The notes: generated by a model from the letters alone, not told the origin. A stretch of 64,000 nucleotides of DNA from Amorphophallus konjac (GCA_022559845.1 CM040126.1:50028458-50092457); one strand, 5' to 3'; counted from the stretch's first letter, positions 20,293 through 31,659 are shown. Numbers and translations: made by a program.

Positions 20293-21296
20293 CCTTGTCA
20301 GACTCCGCTTGATTGGTTCGAGGTGGGGGAGCGTGTCCTGACAGGACTGGATTTGGTGCAGTAGTGTACTGGCGTGGTGTGTCTGGTCCGGCAGAAGATG
20401 TTAGCGGCACAGAGCCGATAAAAGAGTTATGCCGATCGGAGGAGGCAACCGCTCAGCTTTACTGTGGGAGATCGGGTGTTTTTTAGGGTCTCTCCCATGA
20501 AGGGTATTATACGCTTCGGCAGGCGTGAGAAGTTGAGTCCCCACTATATTGGACCTTTTCTTATTGTCGAGCGTATCGATGAAGTTGCCTATCGGTTGCA
20601 GTTACCCCCGGAGCTAGCCACTGTGCATAGGGCTGTCAATGGGCCGGGCTTAGGTCGGCCCGGCCTGGGCCTGACTTATCCATATTAAAGCCCAAGCCCG
20701 GCCCGGGCCCGCCCTATGTCGTGCCGACATTATTTAAAAAATTCAAAGCCCGACTAAAACCCGACCCGACTCGACAATTTAAATAAAAAAATAATAAAAA
20801 TAAAAATCAGTATATTTAATAATATAAAATTTATAAGCTCACTAAATTAATTAAAAATTTGATATTAATTACATAATTTGTGTGAAAATAGAGTTTAAAC
20901 TTTTCTAATTAAATAAATTAACATAATTTTAACTAAATAGTTTTTAAAATTTAAAGTGATAATAAAAAAAGAGAACGGGCCGGGCCGAACTCAAAGCCCG
21001 AGCCTGGCCCGCGGGCCAAGTCGGGCCGGCCAGGCCCATTGACAGCCCTAGCTGTGCATGACGTGTTCCATGTGTCTATACTCTGGAGGTATATGCCCGA
21101 TGATTCCCATGTTTTGGAGGACACCATTTGGCCTGAGGTGACCACAGACATGTCCCTTCCGGAGTACCCTATCTGCATTGAGAATCGGCATGAGCAGCGC
21201 TTGTGGAACAAGGTTATTCCTTTGGTTAAGGTGGTCTGACAGCGTCACTCTGGTGGCGAAGCATCGTGGGAGCATGAGGATGAGATGCAGCAGTAG
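20293..21296 (+). pseudogene. Integrase C-terminal tail of element E, split by a MITE
   Basis: The GDRVFFRVSPMKG motif and YRLQLPPELATVH lead to a hAT-like MITE at 20629-21051. Skipping the MITE and one 8-bp duplication, the frame resumes as DVFHVSILWRY and ends in a chromodomain-like WNKVIPLVKVV...EASWEHEDEM segment. Stops occur at 20362, 20419, 21237 and 21294, all transition-type. Confidence 0.85.
20621..21059 (+). mobile_element. hAT-like MITE (423 bp) with 8-bp target duplication
   Basis: The element is 20629-21051. Its ends AGGGCTGTCAATGGGCC and GGCCCATTGACAGCCCT are inverted copies. CTGTGCAT is duplicated at 20621-20628 and 21052-21059; 8 bp is the hAT signature. The interior is AT-rich with GC-rich arms of GGGCCGGGC motifs and has no coding potential. 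It sits inside the integrase tail of E. Confidence 0.92.
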
Positions 21297-21375
21297 TACG
21301 TACCCTTACTTGTTTGAGTGAGTCTTCTCCCCTGCTCCTGTGCTTTGTTCTTAATTTCGAGGATGAAATTTGTTT

Positions 21376-21388
21376 AAGGGGGGAGGGC
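21376..21388 (+). other. Polypurine tract (element E)
   Basis: AAGGGGGGAGGGC directly precedes the 3' LTR start TGTAATGTCC. Confidence 0.85.
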
Positions 21389-23846
21389 TGTAATGTCCTC
21401 GATCTTTCGAACATTTCTCGGATTTGGATCCGTGGGTTTCGGATCACTTTCGGGGGTCCCGCAGCGCGTTTTGTGGTTCACGCGTATTTTTCCCTGACGG
21501 ACATTCGGAACCCTGTGTAGAGCCAACCGTTGCGTTCTCCTACTCTGGGACAGTACCAGTGCGTTGAGCATGTTCCGAGAATCGAGGAAATGAATTTTTA
21601 TAATTTTCCATATTTTTCATAAATTCCATATTTTCTATAAATAACCCCCTTTTTCTTTTTCATTTTCTTTTTCCTTTCTTCTTCCTTTTCCCTTCTTCTT
21701 CTTCCCGTGAGCGCACCCCCCCCCTTTTCGACCGTTGCTTTCCCCCCCGGCGTGGCCCGCGGCTTCCCTCCTTCCTCCAGTTGAGGCGGCGGCGTGGTGG
21801 CGGCGGCGGCGGCGTGGTGATCGCGGTGGTGCCTTCCTCGCGGCGTGGGGTGTGGTGTTGTGTTCGGCCAAGACTTCAAGATCGGCGACAATCCAGCGGC
21901 TTCCGGGCTTCCTCGAGGTAAGGGGACAGATCATTGCACTCTTTTCCACTTTCCCCATGATTTGTAGGCCGAGGAGAGGCGGAGAGGGGCGTCTTTGAGC
22001 CGGGAGGGTAAAAATTCATGTTTTGGGGTTGATCGCCGGATCTCCAGTTTCTTGGAGTTTTTGACTGATTTAAGGGCATAGAAGCATGCTAGGTTGATAG
22101 AGGATCGATTCCCCTTTGTTTCCCCATCATCAGGCGATGATCGGGACGTGGATCAGAGTTTTTGGGCTTTCCCGCCATTTTCGCTCTCGGGTGGGAGTTA
22201 CGGTCCTTCCAGGAACTGCTACTCCCCTTGGTGGCCCTCAGGGGGCCGCCTGGGGGCTGGTTCTGTCGGTTGGTTTAGCGGTCCCATGATTGACCGCTAC
22301 TCGTTGAGTAGCGGCCAAATATTGACCGTTTTTCCCCATTTTGATCAGGGTTTTGACCGTTGGCAGTGTCAGTTGGCCTAGCGGTCCCTTGAGGACCGCC
22401 ACGTTTGAGGAGCGGTCCCGCGACTGACCGCTACTTATTGAGTAGCGTCCAGCCCCTGGCTGTTGCTACTTTTTGGTCAGAGCACCCTTAGGGTGTGTGT
22501 TTTTGATCGTTGGGAGTCGTCTGTAGTGCGGCGGTCTCGATATAGACCGCTACCCTTGGAGTAGCGGCCGTGGGATGACCGTTTCTCCTTGTTTGACTGG
22601 ATTTCGACCGTTAGGAGCCATGTCTTGGCTAGCAGTCCGGGCTTGACTGTCTTTGGTTTTCTTGCGGCCCAGTGAGGACAGTTTTTTGGGGTTAGCGGCC
22701 TGGCGATAGACCGATATGCCCCTCTATGGCTCGTTCTCCTTGCAGTCATGGTTTGACCGCCTGGATTGATATGGCGGTCTCAGGGAGACCGCTTGACCTG
22801 CCTTGCGGTCCAGAGAGGACCGCTAGGCTGAGCGGTGGTCATGAGTGGACCGCCACTCTGTTTCCTTACGTTCGGTGATTCCCGTGAGTCGAGTCTCTCC
22901 TCTAGTGACCTGTCCACTAGTCGTAGCTTTCCTGTGCACGCGGGTGTGGACCCACTTGGGAGTGGTGGAGAGCGTGACCCGGTGAGACACGATTTTTGAC
23001 TGGTTTCCGTATGGCCCCTTGCCTTTGCAACTTGAGTCCGGTTGGAGGGAAAACCAGCTAGAGGACCTGATCTAGAGCAGATGGTCTGTGTGTGCACACG
23101 TAGTTGGGGGCGGAGGACCCGCGCTGACGAGCGTGACCCCAGCTAGTCCTTGTTTGTGGTACTTGTTGCGTGTCTCAGTTTCCGCCTGGGGCGAGTAGGG
23201 AGACACTTGGGCGCGGTGTAAGGCGTCAGGGGACGCAACTGGTCTTGCTTCTAGTGGGTAGAGCTCATGTTTCCTGGCAGGTGCGGACTCTTGTTTCGTT
23301 GGACTGAGGTTGGTTTGCTCAGTACGGTTAGTTGTAGAGAGCTTTTCCGTTTATTTATTATTACTTGTTGCTTCCACCGTACTCCTACTAGGTAGTGTTA
23401 CCTTCCGCCGTACTTGTTGTCTTGCTCTCTCGTGCGAGGTAAGGGTCCGCAGGATCCCTACTGAGCCAATGAAATGAGGCTCACCCCTGTGTTTTCAGGT
23501 GGAGCGAGGTCGTCGGGAGGCGCGGCAGAGTTTTAGCGTGGTTCCTGTATCAAGGGTTAGTCGTCAGTTGCCAGAGCCGGGATATGCCCCGTGTACTTGT
23601 ACTTTTCTTTCTGTTGATTGTACTTAATTTCGACATAAGATACACTGGATCTTGTAGCAATTTAGTTACTTATTTAATTTCCTGCATCATTATTTTAAAC
23701 TATTGTGCTATCTCTGCAGTTATCTCAGCTTCTCTTGTGTCCTCACACCATCTTTTAACCCTTCAGAGTCTTCGGGCTCGTGGGTGGCGGGTCGAGGTTC
23801 GAGTCGTGCCGGTTCCTTTCCGGTACTCGGATCTCTGGTCGTTACA
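21389..23846 (+). repeat. 3' LTR of chromovirus E (2458 bp)
   Basis: It runs from TGTAATGTCC to GGTCGTTACA, the same ends as solo LTRs D and J. A TATA box (TATAAATA, 21636-21643) precedes a pyrimidine-rich stretch and a palindrome array. The box TTTCCCCATCA near 22118 and the TGTGTGCACACGT block near 23087 are shared with D. This LTR ties the D/H/J solo LTRs to a chromovirus coding region. Confidence 0.9.
22195..22860 (+). repeat. Palindrome array in the 3' LTR of E
   Basis: Repeated imperfect palindromes have arms TAGCGGTC and GACCGCTA, for example near 22276-22304, 22380-22400, 22412-22434, 22528-22552, 22773-22791 and 22806-22824. The array lies at the same place in the LTR as the D array, downstream of the TATA box and of the TTTCCCCATCA box, but the unit sequence is different. 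Confidence 0.75.
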
Positions 23847-23971
23847 CCTGCCATTCTGGGTTCAACTCATCCCTCGGGACGCCAATTTGGAGTGATCCCG
23901 CACCACTTGAGAGGTACCCTATTTTGGGCTTATCCTCGTGCTTTTCGCTCCCGGGTCGAGTTCTGCAGTAG
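23847..23971. other. Spacer between E and solo LTR F, with degenerate duplication
   Basis: About 55 bases from 23853 (ATTCTGGGTTCAACTC, TCCCTCGGGA, GCACCAC) recur diverged at 26904, so the spacer was a tandem pair about 150 bp apart before F inserted. No gene is seen. Confidence 0.5.
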
Positions 23972-24386
23972 TGTAGTAACCCGATTTTTTATAGAATTAA
24001 TTAAACAAGTGTAAATTAGAAAAGAGAAAAATTTTAAATAATTATAATGGAATTAGATAAAAGAAATTTTAATTAGTTTTAATATTTTAGTGGGTCAATA
24101 ATTAAGACTTAATGGGCTTAAAGGCTTAATTAATTCCTAAATTTGGAATGTTTAAAACCCTAGTTTCTAAATGGGCTAATTTGATTTTAATCTAACCCTA
24201 ATGGGCTAATAACCTCAACCAAACCCTAATCCACTAAGGGAGGTCAAAATCTAACCTAAACCCTAACTCTAATTCATGCTAGATAGGGTGGGGGCGGCCT
24301 AGATAAAGATAAATATCAAACTTTTTGGAGTTTATTTCTATCTAGGGTTCCTTTACCTAATTAGGACTCCTGGAGACAAGAAATCC

Positions 24387-24394
24387 TATAAATA
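24387..24394 (+). promoter_or_regulatory. LTR TATA box (solo LTR F)
   Basis: TATAAATA in CCTATAAATAGG lies about 415 bases into the LTR, a position similar to that of element A. Confidence 0.65.
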
Positions 24395-24719
24395 GGATCA
24401 CATAGCCTCCCTCTTCGACCTTAGCTCGTCGAAGAAGACTTCTAGGCATGGGAGGATCGATCTAGGAGGAGAAATCGAGGGTTCTTTGGGTGTTCGTGGG
24501 CGTTCTTCTTTCTTCTTTCTCTTCTTCCTTAAAATAACTCAAGGTATGTGTTCTCTCAGGCTAAATCCCTAATTAATGGTTCAAACACATTCATATGCAT
24601 GTCTAGCCCAGTTCTGCATTATTTTCCCTAAATTTCATAAACTATCTTGCATGTATTTTAAAGAATATGGTCTACATATCATGGTTTAGGGTTTTCCCGT
24701 CGGAAATGAGTTTCTGTTT

Positions 24720-25745
24720 ATGATCGCGGTGCTAACATGGACCACGTTCTTGATCTCGGCCGCCCGATAGACCGCGTCCCTAAGTTTAAATTTGTATTGA
24801 TTTAATATTTCTGTTAAAAATCGCAGTGCCTCGACTGACCGCGTTCAGGCACGGATTTCTAGAAACCATAGTGTCTTCCCAGCATGATATGTTAGTGGCA
24901 TTGAGTCTAGATGCATGTTTTTCATGTCTGCACGTCATCTGAACCAACTAAAGTAACTAGGGAACATATATAAGCCTTAATTTCTTAAGTTCATGATTCA
25001 TATCCAACTTTTCCTTTTGATTCCATGAACTCATCTTATCTTTATTGTTCTTAGTATGTCAAAAGAGTAGTTAATTCCTGTTAACCTTAAATTGGTTCTT
25101 CATCGCATGATTTAAACGTTCTTATATTGGTTAAGTGATTTCATGATTATATCATATCATGTATAGTTGGTTTGAAGGTTTTGTCACTCCGGTGATATTA
25201 ACCCACCGCCTTTTATTTGATTTATGGTAGTGTTATAGGAACCTTAATTCTTAGTAAAGTTAGGACTCTCCGCCGGATATTCCTTTCGTCGGACTGGAAC
25301 ATTCTTCATCAAGGCCTCTGTAAATCTTCGCGAGCCTGGGATTCCCATTAGGACGGCGAGCTGGTTGTACCACAAAAACCCTACAAACCACTGGAATCCT
25401 CATCCTACTATATAGGATAGGATTCAACCGGCCTTTGGAATGATAGAATGAGGTTTTATCTGAGTTTTGCTATCTCTGTTCTGAATGTGGCCTCTACCGG
25501 CACCACGTTCAAGTTTTGTTTGAGAAGGCGAATGACACTGTGACCGTGTTTTCCTCAAACCCTGATTGGATCGCTGACATCGGCCCGATTCATGATGATT
25601 GCGATGGGTATTCTGACCGCGTTCTGTCCAGTTTCCATCTCACTTGTCTGATCGTCTCTGAATGATCGCGACCACGCGATTGACCGCTTCTTGTATAAAC
25701 GCGACCATGGAGCCAACTGCGTTCAACCCAGTTTCTTGAATTTTT
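24720..25745 (+). repeat. Palindrome cluster in solo LTR F
   Basis: Arms of the type GATCGCGGT and GACCGCGTTC recur, for example at 24721-24750, 24753-24778, 24819-24847, 25483-25512, 25529-25547, 25657-25683 and 25698-25728. All lie downstream of the TATA box. The same arm pair, GAACGCGGTC with GACCGCGTTC, recurs in LTR I (near 43611) and fragment K (near 48703). Confidence 0.65.
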
Positions 25746-26872
25746 TGTTTCGTGATTGTGATGTGTAAAATACCAATTCTAGCCTCACTTGGCTATTGTT
25801 TCGTGACATCTTCGACCTCTTTTCAAGGGGTTATAATCCTCATTGACAAGTCCATATGTTTTGACTTCTGTTCCAATGTCAATTATCTAATGACTTATAC
25901 TTTGAGCTTAAGAGCTTGAATTATTGGAAATCTTTGCAAAACTCTTATTCCTAACTCTTGATTTCCTTGACTTCATGAGCTTATTATTGGAATTCTTTGG
26001 CCATTATTGACTTGAAAATTTGTCTAGAAATATTGTTATTTGGGACTTTAGGTCCAACACGACACTCAATGCTATGCAATTTTTATAAGGGCCTGGATCC
26101 TGTCCTAGGGATGAGGCAAAATCTAAAAATAGACCGATATTATGAATGATCAGGTGTGACATTGTACCAACTATATGAAAGATTTGTTCTAGACAATTTC
26201 ACATATTTGATATGATTTGTATATGTTACTTAACATGATCTTGATATTGTGACCCTAAATGGATAATTGTTATTGGAATTCTTGTGAATGGCCAATCTAA
26301 AGTTATTATTGACTTGCTTGGATATTGTCATTTCTTTACTTGAATCTTGTACTTGTAAATATCTCCTTTCTACCATTCACTGCTTATTTTAATCTTGCCA
26401 CTATTTTGATTGCATTTAAGTTTTACGCCTTGCATCATACAACATTTTTCCATATATTGATAAACTGTTAATCATTTATATTTTGCCTGGCGACAAAGAT
26501 GTAATTTCTAATGAACGTTTTTGTTCACTTTGTTTCTCTTAACATTTTTTGGGTAATAATAAAGATGATATTCCATTAGATGGGGAAGGGCAAGAGTGAC
26601 AAGTGCTCCTAGAGTTTGAAGACTTGTGTCTTTTATTTTCTTGAGTTTAGAGAGATTAAAGTCTTGTAATTGAGTCTTTTCTCTCTTTTTCTACATCAAG
26701 TGTAAGTTGTGTCAATAAAGTTGTAATAAAAATGTTGATATCAATAAAAAATACATTTTATTATTTTATAGTCTATTGTGTATCTTGTGATTTTCTTTTA
26801 TTTATCATGGCTATCTCACTGCCATGTTTCGAGTAAGTTTTTGCTGCTATCGGTTCGGGACGTGACAAGTAG

Positions 26873-27041
26873 TGTGTTCTCAAGAGTGCCGTGGCTTCCT
26901 GTAATTCTGGGTTTAATTCGTCCCTCGGGATGTAATTTTATGGTGATACGGCACCACATATGCGATATGGCACCGCAGTCACCCTTGTTGAACTTTAGCC
27001 TATTCTAGACTATTTTTTGTTTCTTCTCTGTCGAGTCCTCA
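26873..27041. other. Spacer between solo LTR F and the copia array
   Basis: It carries the second copy of the 23853 repeat (from 26904) and then unassigned sequence up to the CAGTC duplication. No gene is seen. Confidence 0.5.
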
Positions 27042-27046
27042 CAGTC

Positions 27047-27801
27047 TGATAGAAAATAGTATTGCACGGGTAGAGATATTCTACTAGATCGAAGCACAGA
27101 AATCAACGGGAATTAAGATCAAGAGGATCAAACACAGGTCAAAGCGCGTATTCGCTTTCTTTAGAGTCGTTCCGCCCCTACTCCGGTGCAGATAGGCTTC
27201 GCGAAGGAACTTCCCCCAAGATACGACGACCCAGAACCGGTGGCGACGCGAAGGTGCACTCCAACTCGCGTTGCCGGGGGTGAACACCACAGAGACCGAC
27301 GGCTCTTGCAAGAGGAAGAAGATGATGGGAGAGAGGAGTTCGTGAGAGATAGCTTTCGGGTTAGAGAGAACCGAAAACCGTGCCTCTCCCAGAAAATGAC
27401 CCTCGTCAAATACCCCCTTGGGAAGCGACCCTAGACCGAGTCACACACAACCGCCCAAGGAAGGGAATCCGAAGAGACGCGAAGAGAATCCAAGAGACGC
27501 GTAGTCAAACGGTCACAAAATAAACTAAAAGAAAAATAAAATAATCTAATGAGAATCACACGCACGCACGACACGGCCACGGCAAGGCAAGGCAATTCGC
27601 GCGTGTGTGAAATAGAGGATATGGGCTAAGGAGCCCACTAGCCCAAACGGGTCAACCTCCATAGTCTCCTCAAAGGTATACACAATAAAGACACAAGTCC
27701 CAACTAAAAACAAATGGAAACTTTTTCCATTTTCCAATGTGGGACTAAACAATATAAAGAGAGACTCAAATCTTTTAAAATTCAAGACACAAATTCCAAC
27801 A
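27047..27801 (-). repeat. LTR 1 of array G (outer, 3' side)
   Basis: On the minus strand it runs from TGTTGGAATT to TTTTCTATCA. It differs from the other two LTRs at only a few sites, for example GCGAAGG against GCGACGG near 27202. Antisense reading frames of 75-107 codons recur in all three LTRs and are not genes. Confidence 0.95.
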
Positions 27802-28334
27802 TTCGCCCACCAAGAAAAAATTTTAAAAGGTTGAGACACGAATCTACAAGAGCCTGAGATGACACGCATAAGTGAAGGTGTCTTCCGACTTGAACCTTCA
27901 CATAGTGATGTACTTCCCCTCCTCCACAGATCTAAGTGAACTATGTCTTGAACTTAGACCCTTATGAAGAAGGTTTCATACAACACACATATCATTAGTC
28001 AATAGTGGTGTGCTCACGGGGTAGCACTTTCTGGCCATGTGCTATGTATCTTGTTTCATGAGCGCTCTAGGGACTAGCCCAAAAAATCCCATAGATTGCG
28101 GCCACACAATCACACTCACATAGGTGAGTCCTCCAAGGTGCACTGAAACGTATCTACACCTCACCACAAAGGCCTTTGGACTCATTAAGAGTTGTAACTC
28201 ATCCTTTACCGTTCCAGAATAAGCACTTCATCATAGGGATGGACATTGAGACACCAGTCTCCAACAAGTGCTCTCTAGTATACACCCATTCAACTAGTTT
28301 TCACATTGAACCTGTGTTATGGGATCTCCAAACA
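27802..28334 (-). other. 3' untranslated region of copia copy 1
   Basis: This stretch lies between the pol stop and the LTR, with CTTGGTGGGCGAA (minus strand) next to the LTR as a possible polypurine tract. The same region in copy 2 is 32989-33521. No gene is seen. Confidence 0.75.
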
Positions 28335-30569
28335 TCAGGTTGGATTACTAGTGATGGTGTTTAACATGGGCTTAAGCCCCATCCCCCTCGATGATTGTTC
28401 AACCAAATTGCTATTCAATCCCTTGGTTAGAGGATCAGCAAGATTCTTTACTGATTTCACATAGTCTAAAGAGACTATTCCTTTGTTCAAGTACTCTCTC
28501 ACAAATTTTAATTTCAATCTTATATGAGTACTCAATTTATCATTTATTTTCTCACTTTTAGCCTTAGCTATTGCAGCTTGGCTATCACAGTGAATAGAGA
28601 TAGCAGGAATTGGCTTACTCAGCAATGGAAGCTCAACCATAAGGTTCTTCAGCCATTCTGCTTCTCTACCTGTCACTTCTGCTGACACTAACTCAGCCTC
28701 CATGGTAGACCGAACTAATATAGTTTGTTTGGTGGATTTCCAGACAACTGCCCCACCACCCATCATAAACACAAAGCCAGTGGTACCCTTACCTTGGGCT
28801 TTTCCAGTCACCCAACTAGCATCACAGTATCCTTCCATTACATGAGGATATCTTCCATAGTGCAGTGCATGAAATAAGGTACCTTTTAAATATCTGCATA
28901 TTCTTTCAAGTGCATGCCAATGTATTTTGTTAGGACAATGTGTATATCTACTAAGTCTATTCACAACAAAAGAGATGTCAGGTCTACTGTAATTTGACAA
29001 ATACATTAAACTACCAATTAACTGTGAATATCTGAGTTGTTCAACACATTCACCATGATGTTTTTTAAGTATGACACTAGGATCAAAAGGAGTGCTAACA
29101 GGTTTACAGTCATATAGACCAAACCTTCTCAAGACTTTCTCAACATAATGAGATTGTGAAATTGAATAGCCCTCAGGTGACTTTAGAAGCCGAAGCCCCA
29201 ATATCACCTCTACCTCCCCAAGATCTTTCATGTCAAACTTACTATTCAGAAAATGTTTGGTTTCATTTATCAACATCAAGTCATTACCTAATATCAAGAT
29301 ATCATCAACATAAAGACACAAAATAATGCAAGTACTATCAAACAATTTAACATACAAGCATTTATCAGATTCACATATAGAAAAACCATTAGAACAAATG
29401 ACTTCGTCAAACTTAAGATGCCATTGCTTAGGGGCTTGCTTAAGTCCATATAAGGACTTCACCAACTTGCATACTTTATACTCTTGGCCGGAAACTATAA
29501 ATCCCTCTGGCTGATCCATATAGATCTCCTCATCAAGTTCACCATTCAGGAATGCAGTTTTCACATCCATCTGGTGAACTTTTAGATCATATATAGAAGC
29601 CAGTGCAACTAGCACTCGGATTGTAGTCATCCTAGCCACGGGAGAATAGGTATCAAAGAAATCTAGTCCCTCTTTCTGTCGGAAGCCCTTAGCAACTAAT
29701 CTAGCCTTATATTTGTCAATGGAGCCATCTGGTCTCAATTTCTTTTTGAAAATCCATTTACAACCAATTGTTTTAGCACCAGGTGGTAGATCCACCAGTT
29801 CCCAAGTGTGGTTGCTTCTAATGGATTCAATTTCCCCATTAACTGCTTCATTCCAGAATGTAGAATCACTAGACAGCATGACATCTTTAAAGGTTAAAGG
29901 ATCATCCTCTACTAGATATGAAATGAAGTCATCTCCAAATGATTTTTCTATTCTAGTTCTTTTACTCCTTCTAGGTTCTATGTCTATATGATCATGCGGA
30001 ACATGACTAGAAGTGCTAGATGAAGGAATAAAAGATGAATCTATACATACAGTATCTTTAGCTTTAAAAGGAAATATATCCTCATAAAAGATTGCATCAC
30101 CAAATTCACAAATAGTATTAACAGAAATATCAGATTTAATGATGAGAAATCTATAAGCAGAACTATTTTCAGCATAACCAATAAAAGCTCCATCTACTGT
30201 CTTAGAACCAATTTTCCTCTTCTTATTTTCTGGAATTTTTATTTTGGCTAAACAGCCCCACACTCTCAATAATTTATAATTTGGTTTTCTTTTAAACCAC
30301 ATTTCAAAAGGTGATTTGTCTTTTGCCTTGTGAGGAACACAGTTAAGGACATGACATGCAGAAAGCAGAGCTTCTCCCAACATATTCTCAGGTAATCCTG
30401 AGCTACATAACATGGAATTTACCATGTCCATCAATGTCCTATTTTTCCTCTCAGCCACTCCATTTGATTCAGGTGAATATGGAGCTGTCAACTCATGGAT
30501 GATTCCATTTTTGACACAAAAATCAGTCATGGCATTAGACATGTATTCACCACCCCTATCAGATCTCAA
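28335..30569 (-). CDS. pol: Copia pol, copy 1: integrase C-part, reverse transcriptase, RNase H
   Basis: A 744-residue open segment starts inside the integrase core (RSDRGGEYMS with the second catalytic Asp; NGVAERKNRT with the Glu). Reverse transcriptase follows, with CKWIFKKKLRPDGS, the YVDDILIL catalytic motif near residue 426 and KSLYGLKQAPKQWH. RNase H follows with GYCDASWV and the STMEAELVSAE block. 30569 is only the first ATG after the stop at 30591-30593; the frame is continuous with the upstream ORF. The natural stop is near 28335. Confidence 0.95.
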   Translation of the reverse strand: MRSDRGGEYMSNAMTDFCVKNGIIHELTAPYSPESNGVAERKNRTLMDMVNSMLCSSGLPENMLGEALLSACHVLNCVPHKAKDKSPFEMWFKRKPNYKLLRVWGCLAKIKIPENKKRKIGSKTVDGAFIGYAENSSAYRFLIIKSDISVNTICEFGDAIFYEDIFPFKAKDTVCIDSSFIPSSSTSSHVPHDHIDIEPRRSKRTRIEKSFGDDFISYLVEDDPLTFKDVMLSSDSTFWNEAVNGEIESIRSNHTWELVDLPPGAKTIGCKWIFKKKLRPDGSIDKYKARLVAKGFRQKEGLDFFDTYSPVARMTTIRVLVALASIYDLKVHQMDVKTAFLNGELDEEIYMDQPEGFIVSGQEYKVCKLVKSLYGLKQAPKQWHLKFDEVICSNGFSICESDKCLYVKLFDSTCIILCLYVDDILILGNDLMLINETKHFLNSKFDMKDLGEVEVILGLRLLKSPEGYSISQSHYVEKVLRRFGLYDCKPVSTPFDPSVILKKHHGECVEQLRYSQLIGSLMYLSNYSRPDISFVVNRLSRYTHCPNKIHWHALERICRYLKGTLFHALHYGRYPHVMEGYCDASWVTGKAQGKGTTGFVFMMGGGAVVWKSTKQTILVRSTMEAELVSAEVTGREAEWLKNLMVELPLLSKPIPAISIHCDSQAAIAKAKSEKINDKLSTHIRLKLKFVREYLNKGIVSLDYVKSVKNLADPLTKGLNSNLVEQSSRGMGLKPMLNTITSNPT

Positions 30570-30590
30570 TCTTTTAAGTAATTTTTTAGT

Positions 30591-31562
30591 TTATTTTTCA
30601 GATAAGGACTTAAAAGTCATAAATTTTTCCAGAGCCTCATCCTTAGTTCTAAGTAAATACAGAATACAAAATTTGGAAGCATCATCAATAAATGTAATAA
30701 AATACCGTTTCCCACCTCTAGTTAAGGAACATGTCCCTTCACAAATATCAGAGTGTATTAACCCTAATATAGAGGTGTTCCGATCAACGGACTTAAAAGG
30801 CTTCCTTGGTTGTTTAGCTTGCACACATACTTGACATTTATCAGCATGCTTCACATCAAACTTGGGAATTAAATCTAAATGCATCATTCTTTTTATGGTA
30901 TTAAAATTAACGTGACCAAGTCTAGCATGCCACAAGTCACTAATTTCTACATGAAAACTGACTGAAGAATAAGATTCATTTGACGAAACACTGTCTGAAA
31001 CATTACGTACAAATAAACCATTACATAAATATCCTTTTCCTACAAAGTTTCCATGCCTAGTGATTACAACTTTATTGGATTTAAACACAAGTTCATAGTC
31101 TTGCTGCACTAACAAAGACCCACTAACAAGATTCCTCCTAACATCTGGCACATGCTGCACTTTGTAGAGGCTTAAGGTCTTCCCCGAAATAAGCTTCAGG
31201 TCAACACGTCCTTCACCCTCTACTCTGGCAGCAGTGGAGTTGCCCATTGTCACGCTCCTGCCTTCGAGGCCCTGATAAGAAGAGAACAAAGCTCTATCTG
31301 AGCAGACATGGACATTTGCTCCCGTATCTACTAACCAATCTGTTGGTAGACATGCCACGTGTATTTCAGGATTAAAGGAAATAAACCTTTCATCAGACGT
31401 GGTGCCAACAGTCAACACATTGACCTGTTGATCAGTAGCAGCAGACTTCTTTCCTTTGAAGGGTTTGTTATTTCTGCCTTTCCTTTCATAGCACCTGTAC
31501 GCTTTATGTCCAGGCCTCCCACACACATAACATGTAATCTTCATGAGAAGTAGGTTTTTCAA
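30591..31562 (-). CDS. Copia pol, copy 1: zinc knuckle, protease, integrase N-part
   Basis: It contains a CCHC knuckle (CYVCGRPGHKAYRCY), the protease WLVDTGANVHVCS, a GAG-pre-integrase domain with WHARLGHVN and CQVCVQAK, and the first integrase Asp (IHSDIC) with FIDDASKF. It ends at TAA (30591-30593), where copy 2 has CAA: one transition. This frame is offset by +1 from gag in both copies, so the offset predates the duplication. Confidence 0.92.
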   Translation of the reverse strand: MKNLLLMKITCYVCGRPGHKAYRCYERKGRNNKPFKGKKSAATDQQVNVLTVGTTSDERFISFNPEIHVACLPTDWLVDTGANVHVCSDRALFSSYQGLEGRSVTMGNSTAARVEGEGRVDLKLISGKTLSLYKVQHVPDVRRNLVSGSLLVQQDYELVFKSNKVVITRHGNFVGKGYLCNGLFVRNVSDSVSSNESYSSVSFHVEISDLWHARLGHVNFNTIKRMMHLDLIPKFDVKHADKCQVCVQAKQPRKPFKSVDRNTSILGLIHSDICEGTCSLTRGGKRYFITFIDDASKFCILYLLRTKDEALEKFMTFKSLSEK

Positions 31563-31659
31563 TCAAATTGGCTTTAGATTGGAATTCAAGTTCAGGTGGA
31601 GGATTTCTAGTTTTATTCCTGTCCCTATTTCTCTCTTCAACCTGAATAGCAGAGATCAA

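Larger units (their letters stand above)
17927..23846 (+). mobile_element. Old Ty3/gypsy chromovirus E, right part
   Basis: The pol gene from the protease-RT linker onward, a polypurine tract and the complete 3' LTR are present. Its gag, protease and 5' LTR were separated by insertion of B1 and should lie left of the window. Coding sequence runs 17927-20628 without a frameshift, is interrupted by a MITE, and resumes at 21060. About 16 in-frame stops mark long decay. Confidence 0.88.
23967..26872 (+). mobile_element. Solo LTR F with target duplication AGTAG
   Basis: The LTR is 23972-26867 (2896 bp), TGTAGTAACCCG to GGGACGTGACA. AGTAG is duplicated exactly at 23967-23971 and 26868-26872. Its ends resemble the LTR of chromovirus A (TGTAGCAACCC, GGGACGTGACA), so it is a related family. 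TATA box and palindromes are listed separately. There is no internal domain. Confidence 0.92.

Noticed and set aside
21598..21998. ORFs rich in Lys/Glu or Ala/Arg in the E LTR
   Set aside because: They are translations of pyrimidine-rich and GGC-repeat sequence; not shared with the other LTRs.
27084..27434. Overlapping ORFs of 75-82 codons on both strands, repeated three times
   Set aside because: They lie inside the three copia LTRs and are conserved only because the LTRs are recent copies.
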